From Prionace glauca (Eukaryota > Chordata > Chondrichthyes > Carcharhiniformes > Carcharhinidae), in the NCBI GenBank assembly GCA_037974335.1, contig CM075760.1, positions 20,912,291 to 20,976,290 of the forward strand: 64,000 nt of DNA. Reading direction: 5' to 3'. The notes beneath the pieces are model-generated. The model ran no database searches and was not told the DNA's origin. It was given only the letters and a program-made list of their open reading frames with translations. Shown in pieces: positions 53,097 through 63,954 of the stretch (the stretch's first letter is position 1; each line of letters starts with the position of its first letter). The translations under genes were made by a program, and so were the position numbers.

Positions 53097-53345
53097 GGGG
53101 TAGTGTAGCAATATCATTATTAAGCTAGTATTCCAGAAGCTTGGGACAGGAGTTCCAGTTCCACCCTGGCAGCTGGGGAATTTCAGCTCAGTTTATTGAT
53201 AAAGACATCGTGTGTATTTAAAGGTTTGAAGTTTATTTCTTCGTCACAAATGGGTTTACATTCACACTGTAATGAAGTTACCGTGAAAATCATATATGGT
53301 CAAAGCTCATCTTTTTCTCGGATGTCTTTCAGGGGAGGAAATGTT
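53097..53345 (+). repeat. Old SINE (third type) interrupted by an HE1-like 3' scrap
   Basis: Head gtagtgtagcaatatcatta and middle ccaccctggcagctggggaa end near 53225. The tail (cggatgtctttcaggggagg) resumes after 53291. In between is a minus-strand HE1-like end (plus strand tcacactgtaatgaagttac). Confidence 0.55.
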
Positions 53346-53399
53346 ACTTCTTAGTTAAAAGTTACATAAAATTACCAGAAGAAGAAACAAGCCTGAGTT

Positions 53400-54325
53400 T
53401 TCAGAGATGTTTAAAATTCAACAAAAAAAAGTCCAAATAATCGAGGGGGAAATAGAAAATGGAAGTAAAATTGCAGGGAACATAAAAATTAATTATAACC
53501 GTTTATATCAATATCTGAAGAGAGAAGGATTGGTTAAGTTAAATGTAAATCCCTTAGAGCCCGAATCCAGGGAATGTATATTGGGGAATAAAGAAATATT
53601 GAATGAACTAAGTTTGACACTACCTTCACACAAGTATCATCCCAGAAATGTTCGGGAACCAAGGGGGTAGTTGTAAGACGGTATTGAGGGAAACCAGTAT
53701 TAGTGAAATCATTCTGGGGAAAATAATAGGGTGAAATTCTGGTTGGTCATTCGGGCCTGGTAATCCCAGAATATGGAAGGAAATGGGCCAGGAAATGTTA
53801 GATACATTGCTGCCCATCTTCTAAAATTCTATACAGGCCGAAACAGTTCCTACAGGTAATGTAACCCCGATATATACAGAGAAAGAGAGAATAAAACTGA
53901 TAAATTACAGACTGATTTCAGCATCAGTTAGAGATTGTTATCAAATCTATGATAGGAAAATATTTGGAAAGCATGGACGGAGTTTGATGAAACCAGTATG
54001 GGCTTAAGAAAGACATGTTTATCTTAACAAAACTACTTGCACTTTTTAAGAGTGTGAATCATAGGTGGGGAAGGGAGGGGGGGGTTCTTTCGGGTAGGGA
54101 GGGGGAGGGATGCAACCAGTTTACGTGGTGTATTTGCACTTTCAGAAGGCTCTTCATAAAATATTGGTAGCCCAATGAAAGCTACCTTTCATTGGGGAGA
54201 TGGGGAGTGATATGTTGGCCTCGGTATAGAATTCATTGACATATAAGAAACAGAGAGTGGAAATAAATAGGTGTTCTTCCGAGTGACGGTCAGCTAACAG
54301 TGGGGTACCGCAGGGTCCCAAATGT
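53400..54325 (+). mobile_element. Old LINE reverse transcriptase remnants
   Basis: Scraps in order: an N-terminal region, NYRLISASV at about 53905-53935 (usual NYRPVSLTS), QKALHKILVAQ-like at about 54143, SGVPQGP-like at about 54297-54325 (tggggtaccgcagggtcc). Strongly decayed. Confidence 0.5.
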
Positions 54326-54334
54326 TAAATGTGT

Positions 54335-54575
54335 TCATTCGTCACAAATAACTTTGTGTTAACACTGCAATGAAGTTACTGTGAAAATTCCCGAGTCGCC
54401 ACATTCCAGCATCTGTTCGGGTTACACTGAGGGAGAATTTAGCACGGCCCAATGCACCCTAACCAGGGCGTCTTTTGGACTATGGGAGGAAAGCGGAGCA
54501 CCCGGAAGAAACCCATATAGACACGGGGAGAACGTGCAGACTCCGTACAGATAGTAACCCATGCCAGGAATCTCT
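54335..54575 (-). repeat. SINE (HE1-like) 3' two thirds
   Basis: Reversed copy (plus strand acactgcaatgaagttactg, gagggagaatttagcacggc, gacacggggagaacgtgcag). The tRNA-like head is missing. Confidence 0.78.
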
Positions 54576-54589
54576 CTTCCTTGAAGAAG

Positions 54590-55740
54590 GTCATTGTCTG
54601 ACACTGTATGGCGTGAATGTTACTCTCCCCTCCTCAACCAAAGCCTGAATGTGTTCTAAGTCTTGCTGCATATGGACACGGACTGCTCCAGTATCTGAGG
54701 AGTCGCTAATGTGCTGAACAGTGTGCAATCATTAGTGAACATCCCACTTCTGACCTTCTAATGAAGGGTGAAGATTAGGCCACACTATCCTGAGGAGTTC
54801 CTGCAGCAATACCCTGGGACTGAGCTGATTGGCTTTCAACAACCCCAACCACCTTACTCTGTACTCGGTGTGACTGAAGCCAGTGGAATGTTTACCCCCG
54901 GATCCCCATTGACTGCAGATTGGCTCAGGGTTCTTGATGCCATCATCGGTCAAGTGTTGTGTTGATGTGGAGGGTGGGCACTCTCACCTCATTAAAACAG
55001 CTATTTCCACTATATTTGGACTAAGTTTAAAGGATTTCTGGAACCAAATCCTCCTAGTGGAACCCAGACTGAGCTTCATTGAGTAGATTATTATTATTAT
55101 TATTATTACTGATCGGTTGATCCTCGATACTTTCTATTATTTTGATCGAGTGAGATCGCATTGGGCGATAATTGGCCGGGATATATTTGTCCTTCCTTTT
55201 GTGATAGAGCATGCCTGCTAATTTTCCACACTGTTGGGCATGTGATAGTGATGTAGCTATACTTTAATAGATTGGCCGGGGCGCAGCTCGCTCCAGATCA
55301 CAAATCAAGATTATTATTGCTGAAATATTGTCAGGACCAATAATCCTTGCAGTGTCCAACCTCTTCAGCACAGGGTTAGGCCACAGATCAATCATGATCA
55401 TATTGCATGGTGGAGCGGGCTCCCGGGCTCGAATGGCCTACTCCTGTTCCAATCGTATCCTGTGAAAGGCATTGAGCTGCTTGGAAACTGGCATCTGTGA
55501 TGCTGGGGACCTCAGGAGGAGGCCGAGATGGAAAATCCTCTCGGCACGTCTGGCGGAAGATTGTAGCAATTGTTTCAGTTTTGATCTTCTCCATTTGCTG
55601 AGCTCTCACATCGCTAAGAATTGAGGTTTTATTTGAGGCTCGTGCTGCGGTTAATTTCTTTAATGTCCTCCACCATTCAGAACTGTACGTGGCAGAAGTG
55701 CAAAGTTAGATCCTACCTGGAAAAATTCGGATCAAGGTGA
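54590..55740 (-). mobile_element. LINE (family H) antisense reverse transcriptase, old
   Basis: The minus strand recalls a non-CR1 LINE reverse transcriptase: a QSGF-like block at about 55055-55075 and regions corresponding to finger, palm and thumb in reverse order on the plus strand. A short LINE 3' tail of another family (atggtggagcgggctc, aatggcctactcctgttcc) lies inside at about 55378-55455. Another copy is at 63232-63950. Confidence 0.55.
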
Positions 55741-56104
55741 TTGTGTGATGTATACATTGACATGTACTGGTGCAATACCAGTTTAAACAGCGTGCTATAT
55801 GTTATAATATATTATAATCATGGACGGGGTTCATTCTAACATATATACATATGGAGGCCAATTCAAAATGAACAGATGCAGGGTCCAGTGTATTGCGGCA
55901 GTCCATGCTTCATGTAATGTAACCCACCAAGATCTATTTCCATCTGCTGGCAATACTTTGTAATTACAGTTAGTGTGAAAATATCATTGTCAGGTATGAT
56001 CTATGGTATCAATGTAACAAGAATTCACATCCATTAATGTAATATTACTTCCTCTTCTGCAAGGTGCCAAAATTTATGGTGCAATGAATTGTACATGTCC
56101 GTTG
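55741..56104. other. Unassigned AT-rich sequence
   Basis: Loose short repeats around gtgtattg and catgtaatgtaac; nothing firm. Confidence 0.35.
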
Positions 56105-56930
56105 CTGAATTATGCAGATTACGTGGTGTACGGCAGGAATCTGTCTGGGGCCTCAATTATTTACAATATTCATTAAGGGCTTAGATTATGGGACAAAGAG
56201 TCAAATATCCAAATGATCAAGATATAATTTTTAGAAGGGACAACGCTAAATTTTTGGATGCCAAACAGGATTTCGGGTTCGGCACATAGTTTCTTAAAAT
56301 ATCACGATCTGCTGCAGAAAATAATCATTAAGACCAATGGAATGCCTCCCTTCATATCCAAAGGACTGGAGGATACGGAGGCAGATGTTGTGCTCCAATT
56401 GTGCACAATCCTTGTTCCACCCCAATTAGAGCACTGTGAGCAAGTATGGGCAACATATCTTTGGAAAAATGTTGACTCTGGACGGAGTTCAACGCAAGTT
56501 GCACGGAGAGATCAGACGAATTTAGACATTTTTCTCTTGAATTCAGAAGGTTGAGGGCTGTTCTGATAGAAACCTATGAAATACCTACAGGGAAGGACTG
56601 TTTCCATTAGTTGAAGGTTCGAGGTTAAAAGACCATAGTTGAAAAAAATAGCGAAAAGCCTTTCAGGAGAGTTGATAGAAAACATTAGTACATGTCGAGA
56701 GAGGTGAATGATTGGAACTCTCTTCGGCAATTGCCGGTGGGAGCTGGTACAATTGTTAGATATAAGTCTGAGGTCTTCTTTAATTGAACAGGTGTATCAA
56801 GAGATATGGACTCAGCGAAGCCAAAATGGATTCAGCCACAGATCAGTCATGATCTTATTAAATGGTGGGGCCAGTTCGAGGAGCTAGTGGCCTACTCCTG
56901 TGGCTATGTCCCGATGTTGCCAGGGCAGCA
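56105..56930 (+). mobile_element. LINE F-like 3' half, old
   Basis: Forward scraps: RQESVWGLNYLQYSLRA-like, then KTNGMPPFISKGLEDTEADV at about 56330, LVPPQLEHCEQVWATYLWKN at about 56410, VNDWNSLRQLPVGA-like at about 56705-56750, and the end cagtcatgatcttattaaat. It resembles family F at 29846-30220. Confidence 0.62.
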
Positions 56931-57315
56931 TCAGATGAAAATGGCTCAATCCATGGGAATGTATTTTTGTTGATTTTGGTTAAAAGGAGGGATGTTGCCC
57001 AGGGAGCTGTTAGAGACCACGGGACCTTTAATGTCCAGCTCAGCAAACATGGCGCTGGGGAAAATGTTCGTCATTCCATTTGAAATTTAGTTGGGTCTCT
57101 GAAGACTCCCAGGAAGCCAAGATGTAGTTTTAAGTTGAAAGAAAATGTGTGTGTGAGTGTGAAAGGGAAACAATTTGTGGGGAAAGAATGAGAACGACAG
57201 AATATATGTGTGTGCATCTTTGTGTGTTGTCTGATAAATGTCATATAGTTTACACATCAACAACACCGGCATCCTTCCATTTCCAATAGAAAAGTTAGAA
57301 TCACAGTAAACACAT
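56931..57315. other. Unassigned spacer with GT-rich part
   Basis: Short (gt)n-like stretches at about 57145-57225; no gene recognised. Confidence 0.4.
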
Positions 57316-57368
57316 GTCCACGGTCGGCAAGTGGGAGGCTTTCAAGGGAAAACTGAAAAGGTTGCAGG

Positions 57369-58462
57369 AAAGTTGGTTGGTTGTTAAATAGGAGGCAGAG
57401 AGTGGGAGTCAATGGATGCTATTCGGATTGGCGAATGGTGACTAGTGGAGTGCCTCAGGGGTCGGTGCTGGGGCCTCAGCTATTTACCATTTATATAGAT
57501 GATCTGGAGGAGGGAACCGAGTGTATGGTGTCGAAATTTGCTGATGACACCAAGATTGGAGGAAAGGCAAATTGCGCGGAGGGTGTGGAGAGTCTGCAGA
57601 AGGATCTAGATAGGCTGGGCGAATGGGCCAGGAAATGGCAAATGGAATTTAATGTTGGCAAGTGCGAGGTGGTCCACTTTGGTAGGAATAATGGTAGGAA
57701 GGATTATCACTTACGTGGTGAAAAACTGCAGCAGGCGACGGTGCAGAGGGACCTTGGGGTCCTTGTGCATGAGTCGCAAAAACCCAGCTTGCAGGTGCAG
57801 CAGGTGGTCAGGAAGGCGAATGGGATGCTGGCCTTCATAGCGAGGGGGATTGAATATAAAAGTAGGGATGTCTTGCTGCGGCTGTATAGAGCATTGGTGA
57901 GGCTGGAATACTGTGCAGTTTTGGGCGCCGTACTTACGGAAGGATATTTTAGCCTTGGAGGGAGTGCAGAGGAGGTTTACTAGGCTGATACCGGAGTTGA
58001 GGGGGTTGAGCTATGAGGAGAGGCTGAATAAACTAGGCTTGTACTCGTTAGAGTTTAGAAGAATGAGGGGAGATCTCATTGAGACTTATAAGATGATGAA
58101 TGGGATGGATAGGATAGAGGTGGAGAGACTCTTCCCGCTCAGAAAGGATAAGGGGGCAGAGCCTCAAGATAAAGGGGGGGCGGTTTAGAACGGAGTTGAG
58201 GAGGAACTTCTTCACTCAGAGGGTGGTGAATCTCTGGAATTCTCTGCCTGTTGAAGTGGTGGAGGCTGCCTCGCTAAATATTTTTAAGACGCGGGTTGAT
58301 GGGTTTTTGATAAGAGAGGGGATTAAGGGTTATGGGGAGAGGGCGGGAATGTGGAACTGAGCCACGACAGATCAGCCATGATCTTATTGAATGGCGGGGC
58401 AGGCTCGAAGGGCTAGATGGCCTACTCCTTCTCCTTTTTCTTGTGTTCTTATGTTCTTAAAG
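57369..58462 (+). mobile_element. LINE B inserted in LINE D, with aaag target duplication
   Basis: The insert 57373-58458 is flanked by aaag at 57369-57372 and 58459-58462. The frame from 57381 is open through SGVPQGSVLGPQLF and FADDTKIGG. Small deletions near 57905 and 58150 shift the frame, so the C-terminal block continues at 57913-58188 and then another frame. The 3' end is ttgtgttcttatgttctt. Confidence 0.87.
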
Positions 58463-58466
58463 ACAT

Positions 58467-61310
58467 GTGCCGGTAAAGAGGAAGGATGGAAAAGGTAGGA
58501 TTGGAGAGCTGTGGATTACAGGGGATATTGAGGACTTGGTCAGGAAGAAGAGAGAGGCATATGTTAGGTCTAAGCAACTGGGAACGGAGAGAGCACTGGA
58601 GGAATACAGAGAGAGTATGAGGGAGCTCGAACGGGGAGTTAGAAGGGCGAAAGGGGGGCATGAAATGACTTTGGCGGATAGGATTAAGGAAAATCCAAAG
58701 GCATGTTACTCTTACATTAGGAACAAAAGGGTGGTTAGAGGGAAAATCGGTCCTCTTCGGGACAGAGGAGGGGAACTGTGCATAGAGCCTGAGGGAATGG
58801 GAGAGATCCTAACTGAATACTTTGCGTCGGTATTCACGAAGGAGAGGGGCTTGGTGTCTTGTACTGTCTTGGAGGGAGCTGTAGACCAGTTGAAAGAAAT
58901 ATCCAATCCAAGGGAGGAAGTGCTAAGGTTTTTAGGCAGCATAAGAACTGATAAAACTCCGGGGCCTGATGGCATTTATCCCAGGCTGCTTAGGGAGGGG
59001 AGAGATGAAATTGTTGGGCCGCTGACGCAAATCTTTGTCTCTTCTTTGGACGCAGGTGAGGCCCCAGAGGGCTGGAGGGTAGATAATGTGGTACTGCTGT
59101 TTAAAAAGGGCAGTAGGGATAACCCTGGTAATTATAGGCCAGTGATTTTGACGTCAGTGGTAGGAAAGTTGTTGGAAAAAATTCTAAGGGGTAGGATGTA
59201 TAAGTATTTGGAGCATTGCGATGTGATGAGGGATACGCAGCATGGCTTTGTTAGAGGGAGGTCTTGCCTTACGAATCTCGTGGAATTTTTTGAGGAGGTG
59301 ACAAAAACCGTTGATGAAGGACGAACCGTTGATGTCGTCTACATGGATTTCAGTAAGGCGTTTGACAAAGTCGCTCATGGTGGGTTGGTTGAACAGGTTA
59401 AGGCTCATGGGATACAGGCACAAGTATCTAGATGGATTGAAAACTGGATAGTTAACAGGGGACAGAGAGTAGCAGTGGAAGGGTCCTTTTCTCGCTGGAG
59501 GCCTGTCACTGGTGGTGTGCTGCAGGGCTCAGTACTGGGACCTCTTCTATTCTTAATATATATAAAAAATTTGGAAGAGGGCATATGTGGTGCGATCAGC
59601 AAGTTTGCAGATGACACAAATATGGCTGGATTGGCGGCCAGTGAGGAGCAGTGTCTGGCAACACAGCAGGATATAGATAGGCTGTTATATTGGGCAGATA
59701 AATGGCAGGTGGAATTTAATCCTGATAAATGCGAGGTGATGCATTTTGCAAGGAATAATGTCGAGGGGAGTTGTATGATAAAGGGTAGACCTATTAAGAG
59801 TATAGAAATGCAGAAGAAGCTGGGAGTGCAAGTTCACAAGTCGTTGAAGGTGGCAACACAGGTGGAGAAGGTTGCGAAGAAAGTTTATGATATGCTAGCC
59901 TTTATAGGAAGGGATATAGAGTACAAGAGCTGGCGTCTAATGCTACAGTTGTACAGAAAGTTGGTTGGACCGCATTTGGAGTACTGCGTCCAGTTCTGGT
60001 CACATTACTACCGGAAGGACGTGGAGACCCTGGAGAGAGTGCAGAGGAGGTTTACCAGGATGCTGCCTGGTATGGAAGGACTGGGATATGAGGAAAGATT
60101 GAGTAAACTGGTGCTGTTTTCCTTAGAAAGACAGAAATTGAGCGTGGATTTAATAGAGGTGCATAAAATAATGAAGGGTATAATTGAAGAGGTGACAAAA
60201 ACGGTTGACGAAGGACAAGCCGTTGATGTTGTCTATATGGATTTCAGTAAGGCGTTTGACAAGGTCCCTCACGGTAGGCTGATAGAAAAGGGGAAGGCTC
60301 ATGGGATACAAGGCCAGGTATGTAGATGGGTGAAGAACTGGCTTGGGAGGAGGAGACAGCGGGTAGTAGTGGAAGGCTCCTTTTCCAATTGGAGATCTGT
60401 CACCAGTGGGGTGCCGCAGGGCTCGGTACTTGGACCTCTACTATTTGTAGTATATATTAATGATTTGGAAGAGGGGGTAGGAGGTGTGATCAGCAAATTT
60501 GCTGATGACATTAAGATGGTTGGATTGGCGGGTACTGAGGAGCAGTGCCTGGCAATGCAACAGGACATAGACAGGCTGGTAGTTTGGGCAGATAGATGGC
60601 AAATGGAATTTAATCCGGAGAAATGCGAGGTGATGCACTTTGGCCGGAATAATGTGGAGGGGAGTTATACAATAAAAGGTAGAACTATCCGGAGTATAGA
60701 TATGCAGAGAGACCTGGGGGTGCAGGTACACAAGTCCCTGAAGGTGTCGGTGCAGGTGCAGAATGTGATGAGGAAAGCGTATGGCATGTTGGCCTTCATA
60801 GGAAGGGGTATAGAATATAAGAGTAGGAGTCTGATGTTGCAGTTGTATAGAACGTTGGTTAGGCCTCACCTGGAGTACTGCGTCCAGTTCTGGTCGCCGT
60901 ACTACCGGAAGGATGTAGAGATCCTGGTGAGAGTGCAGTGGAGATTTACCAGGATGTTGCCTGGTATGGAAGGGCTGTCTTACGAGGAGAGATTGAACGC
61001 ACTTGGGCTGTTTTCCCTTGAGAGACGTCGGCTGAGGGGGGATCTAATAGAGGTTTATAAGATTATGAAGGGGATAGATAGAGTAAATGGTGGTAAGCTT
61101 TTTCCGCTATTAGAAATGGATAGAACGAGGGGTCACGGGCTTAGGGTGAGGCGGGCTAGATATAAGACTAATATTAGAGGGCAGTTTTTCACACAAAGGG
61201 TAGTGGGGATGTGGAATGCACTGCCGAGTAAGGTGGTGGAAGCAGGCACGCTAGGGTTGTTCAAGACCCTTGGACAGCCACATGAGCGGTCTACATATAG
61301 GGGGATATAG
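58467..61310 (+). CDS. 947-codon LINE frame with two reverse transcriptase segments
   Basis: One uninterrupted frame crosses two nested LINE D copies. Residues 1-about 572 come from copy 1: linker (LVRKKREAYVRSKQLG, GHEMTLADRIKENPKACYSY), DKTPGPDGIYPRLL, QHGFVRGRSCLTNLVEFF, VYMDFSKAFDKVAHGGL, FADDTNMAG, up to LIEVHKIMKGI. From about residue 573 it enters copy 2 in mid-domain: EEVTKTVDEGQAVDVVYMDF, SGVPQGSVLGPLLF, then FADDIKMVG, ending in the C-terminal block and YRGI. Copy 1 shows several unusual residues (GGVLQGSVLG; IKNLEEG where INDLEEG is usual), so it is probably the older. Likely an accident of insertion and not a working enzyme. Its expression is unknown. Confidence 0.85.
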   Translation: MPVKRKDGKGRIGELWITGDIEDLVRKKREAYVRSKQLGTERALEEYRESMRELERGVRRAKGGHEMTLADRIKENPKACYSYIRNKRVVRGKIGPLRDRGGELCIEPEGMGEILTEYFASVFTKERGLVSCTVLEGAVDQLKEISNPREEVLRFLGSIRTDKTPGPDGIYPRLLREGRDEIVGPLTQIFVSSLDAGEAPEGWRVDNVVLLFKKGSRDNPGNYRPVILTSVVGKLLEKILRGRMYKYLEHCDVMRDTQHGFVRGRSCLTNLVEFFEEVTKTVDEGRTVDVVYMDFSKAFDKVAHGGLVEQVKAHGIQAQVSRWIENWIVNRGQRVAVEGSFSRWRPVTGGVLQGSVLGPLLFLIYIKNLEEGICGAISKFADDTNMAGLAASEEQCLATQQDIDRLLYWADKWQVEFNPDKCEVMHFARNNVEGSCMIKGRPIKSIEMQKKLGVQVHKSLKVATQVEKVAKKVYDMLAFIGRDIEYKSWRLMLQLYRKLVGPHLEYCVQFWSHYYRKDVETLERVQRRFTRMLPGMEGLGYEERLSKLVLFSLERQKLSVDLIEVHKIMKGIIEEVTKTVDEGQAVDVVYMDFSKAFDKVPHGRLIEKGKAHGIQGQVCRWVKNWLGRRRQRVVVEGSFSNWRSVTSGVPQGSVLGPLLFVVYINDLEEGVGGVISKFADDIKMVGLAGTEEQCLAMQQDIDRLVVWADRWQMEFNPEKCEVMHFGRNNVEGSYTIKGRTIRSIDMQRDLGVQVHKSLKVSVQVQNVMRKAYGMLAFIGRGIEYKSRSLMLQLYRTLVRPHLEYCVQFWSPYYRKDVEILVRVQWRFTRMLPGMEGLSYEERLNALGLFSLERRRLRGDLIEVYKIMKGIDRVNGGKLFPLLEMDRTRGHGLRVRRARYKTNIRGQFFTQRVVGMWNALPSKVVEAGTLGLFKTLGQPHERSTYRGI

Positions 61311-61830
61311 CAGGCCTTACTAAACATTGTAGGCTTGGGGTTCAGTTTTAGCCTCAGGGATATAGAGTCTTTTAATAATGAATTTTTTATCCACAGGCAT
61401 TTAAGTCCAGCATGGGGCATGCGGGTGGCAGGTTGTGGTGGGCTGCTCTTGGATGTTGCTTCGGCAGTTGCCTACTGCTTCATGTCGTTGGTGTGCGTAA
61501 ACTGGACCATCTCGAGGGCATCATGACAGCTCAGAGGCTATCTCTGTTGCTGTGCGGACACATGGATTTGGGCCTGTGTCCGTGGGAGTTTGCGCGTTCT
61601 CCAAGTGGTTGCGTGGGTTTCCTCCGGTGCTCCGGTTTCCTCCCACATCCCAAAAATGTGCTTTTAGGCTGATTGATTGGGTAACAAATTGTCCCTATAT
61701 TGGACCTCCCTGTCCTCACACATTAGGCATAGACTAAAATCACTGACCATGGGACGGCGGCGCGGGCTCGTTGGGCCGAAGGGCCTGTTTCCCGTGCTGT
61801 GTTGTTCTTTGTTCTTTTGTTCCTTGTATA
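60178..61830 (+). mobile_element. LINE D copy 2, inserted in copy 1 with gtata target duplication
   Basis: The insert 60183-61825 lies between gtata at 60178-60182 and gtata at 61826-61830. Copy 1 reads on from gaagggtata to gatagagtaaac when the insert is taken out. Copy 2 is 5'-truncated in the reverse transcriptase, has an intact coding end to 61310, and a UTR of about 515 bp ending gttgttctttgttcttttgttc. Confidence 0.88.
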
Positions 61831-62639
61831 GATAGAGTAAACAGTGGCAGGCTTTTTCCTTGATTGGAGACAAATATCACGAGGGGCCACAGGCTTAAGG
61901 TGACGGGGGAGAAGTATAATTTGGATGCTAGAGGAAGGTTTTTCACACAGTGGGTCGTGAGGGTATGGAATGCACTGCCAAGTAAGGTGGTGGAGGCAGG
62001 CACGCTGGACTTGTTTAAAGTTTACTTAGATAGACACATGAGCAAAATAAGGATGGAGGGTTATAGGAGACTGTTTTAAATAAGGATCAGAGCCTCAGGA
62101 CGTTCCTGGAAATCTAATGCTACATGTGTTGATATTTTTCTCTTTTACTCTGCATGTGCGTCGGTCCACCTTGTTGTCTAACGAGGGGCATGCACACTGT
62201 GGGTCATGCGTGGGCTGCTCTTGGATGTTTCGAGAGTGGCCTAGTACTTTGCGTCGTTTGTGTCTGCTTCAAAATGGACCAGCAGATGGGCACCACAACA
62301 GCTCAGTGACTATCACCGTTAGTTGTCCAGATACATGGATTGGGGCCTGTGTCTGTGGGAAACTGCACATTCTCCCTGTGGTTGCGTGGGTTTTCTCCGG
62401 GTGTCCCGGTTTCCTCCCACACCCCAAAGAAGTGTTATTAGGCTGACTGGTGTAACAAATTGTCCCTAAATTATTCTCCCCTTAATCTGGTTTCCAATGG
62501 GGGTACCATAAGTATAGACATGGGTCAAGGGTGGAGGAGGAAAAACACATTGTGAAGATGGCGGCGCGGGCTCGTTGGACCGAAGGGCCTGTTTCCCGTG
62601 TTGTGTTGTTCTTTGATCTTTGTTCTTTTCATTTCAGCT

Positions 62640-63231
62640 TGGTGTCTTTTCTTCATATTTCACATTTGTTGATGACTGAGGAGGCCAATTTTTGAGAGAT
62701 TGATTCAAACCTAAGTGTTGTCCATGTAGCTATCAGTTGTGTTGTAAATTGGCCTTTTCTGTGTCATGAATGAGACCGAGAATTTTTTGATGGAGAGCTT
62801 AGTTCCCCCAAATGTTGTAGTCTCTGACCTGATGTTAGTGTCGAATGTCTCACTGAGATTCATCCATGTATGAGTATGATATGTATATCTCCCAACATAA
62901 ACAAAACTCTGTGCTTCAGGTTAATCCCGGTCTTCAAGCAGATGAGTAACAAAATTGTCATCCTATCAAAGGCCTGTCCCGTAATGTAATGATTGAGATA
63001 CACCTACAGATGTTGCCGTCTCTTCTTCTTCCTTGTCTTCGGATAGTGTAATGTTTCTGAATCATGAATCTCCTGTGGAACGGAACCTATCTTCTGGCAG
63101 AGAAAGAGGTGGTAAATGTTCAGAAAGTTGATATTTATTTTCATCAATTGCCATCCATTTACAAAGATACCCAATTGCGTTCATTAGTTATCATCCATAC
63201 ATAAATATTGCTATGTTGATGTTTTAATTTA
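62640..63231. other. Unassigned sequence
   Basis: No gene or known repeat recognised. Confidence 0.4.
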
Positions 63232-63950
63232 AGGGATATGGACGTTGCTGGCCTAGTCAGTATTTGTTGCCTATTCCTCATTGCCTTTAGTAAACTGGTG
63301 GTAAGCTACCTTCTTGAATTGCTGCAGACCCTGTGGTGTAGATACCCATACGGTCCTGTTACACAGGGAGTTCGAGGATCTCGGTCCTGCGACAGTGATG
63401 GAAGGATGATATATTTTCACATAAGGTTTATGACTGACTTGGAGGGGAATTTGTAGGTGATATTTCCTGGTAACAGTTACCCCTGTCCTTGCAAATAGCA
63501 ACCACCGTGTGGCTGCCTAAGGAGCCTTGGTGAGGTTCGGAAGTGAAACTTGTAGATGGTACATAATGATGCTCGGTGTGGTGAAGGGAGTGAGCATTTG
63601 CAAATGCTATACCTGTCAAGCCGGCTGCTTTGGCCTGAATGGGATGAAGATTTTTGAATGTTGTTTGAACTGTACCTATTCAAGTAAGTGGAGAGAACCA
63701 TTTTTGTCCCCTAATATGTGTCGTGCAGCTGGTGCACAGGTTTGGGGAGTTAGGGGGTGGGTTACTCACAGCAGGCTGAGTTGATATTCCAGCTGGAGCA
63801 TGTATATACCCAGCTAACACAGCGATTAGACAATGGTAACCTCGAAGATGTTGTTAGTTATTGATTCAGTGTTGCAATATCATTGAGTGACAAGGGGCAA
63901 CGGTCAGATTCCCCCTTTTTGGAGGTGATCATCGCCTGACGCCAATATTA
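63232..63950 (-). mobile_element. LINE (family H) antisense 3' part
   Basis: The plus strand shows the reversed order of an abundant old LINE (ggacgttgctggcctagtca, cttcttgaattgctgcagac, cttggaggggaatttgtagg, ggtttggggagttagggggt). It belongs with 54590-55740, which carries the more upstream part. Confidence 0.55.
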
Positions 63951-63954
63951 CCAA

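Larger units (their letters stand above)
57316..62630 (+). mobile_element. LINE D copy 1 (outer), split by LINE B and LINE D copy 2
   Basis: Outer element in three pieces: 57316-57372 (linker, gtgggaggctttcaaggg), 58459-60182 (linker and reverse transcriptase), and 61826-62630 (C-terminal end and 3' UTR). Removing the two insertions leaves a continuous LINE D order. ORF1 and most of the endonuclease are missing. The last coding piece has a stop (tga near 61861) in the RLFP region, so copy 1 was already decaying. The tail at 62600-62630 has gttgttctttgatctttgtt. Confidence 0.85.

Noticed and set aside
58467-61310. A novel double reverse transcriptase system
   Set aside because: Target duplications and the continuation of the outer copy at 61826 show nested insertion, not a designed two-polymerase gene.
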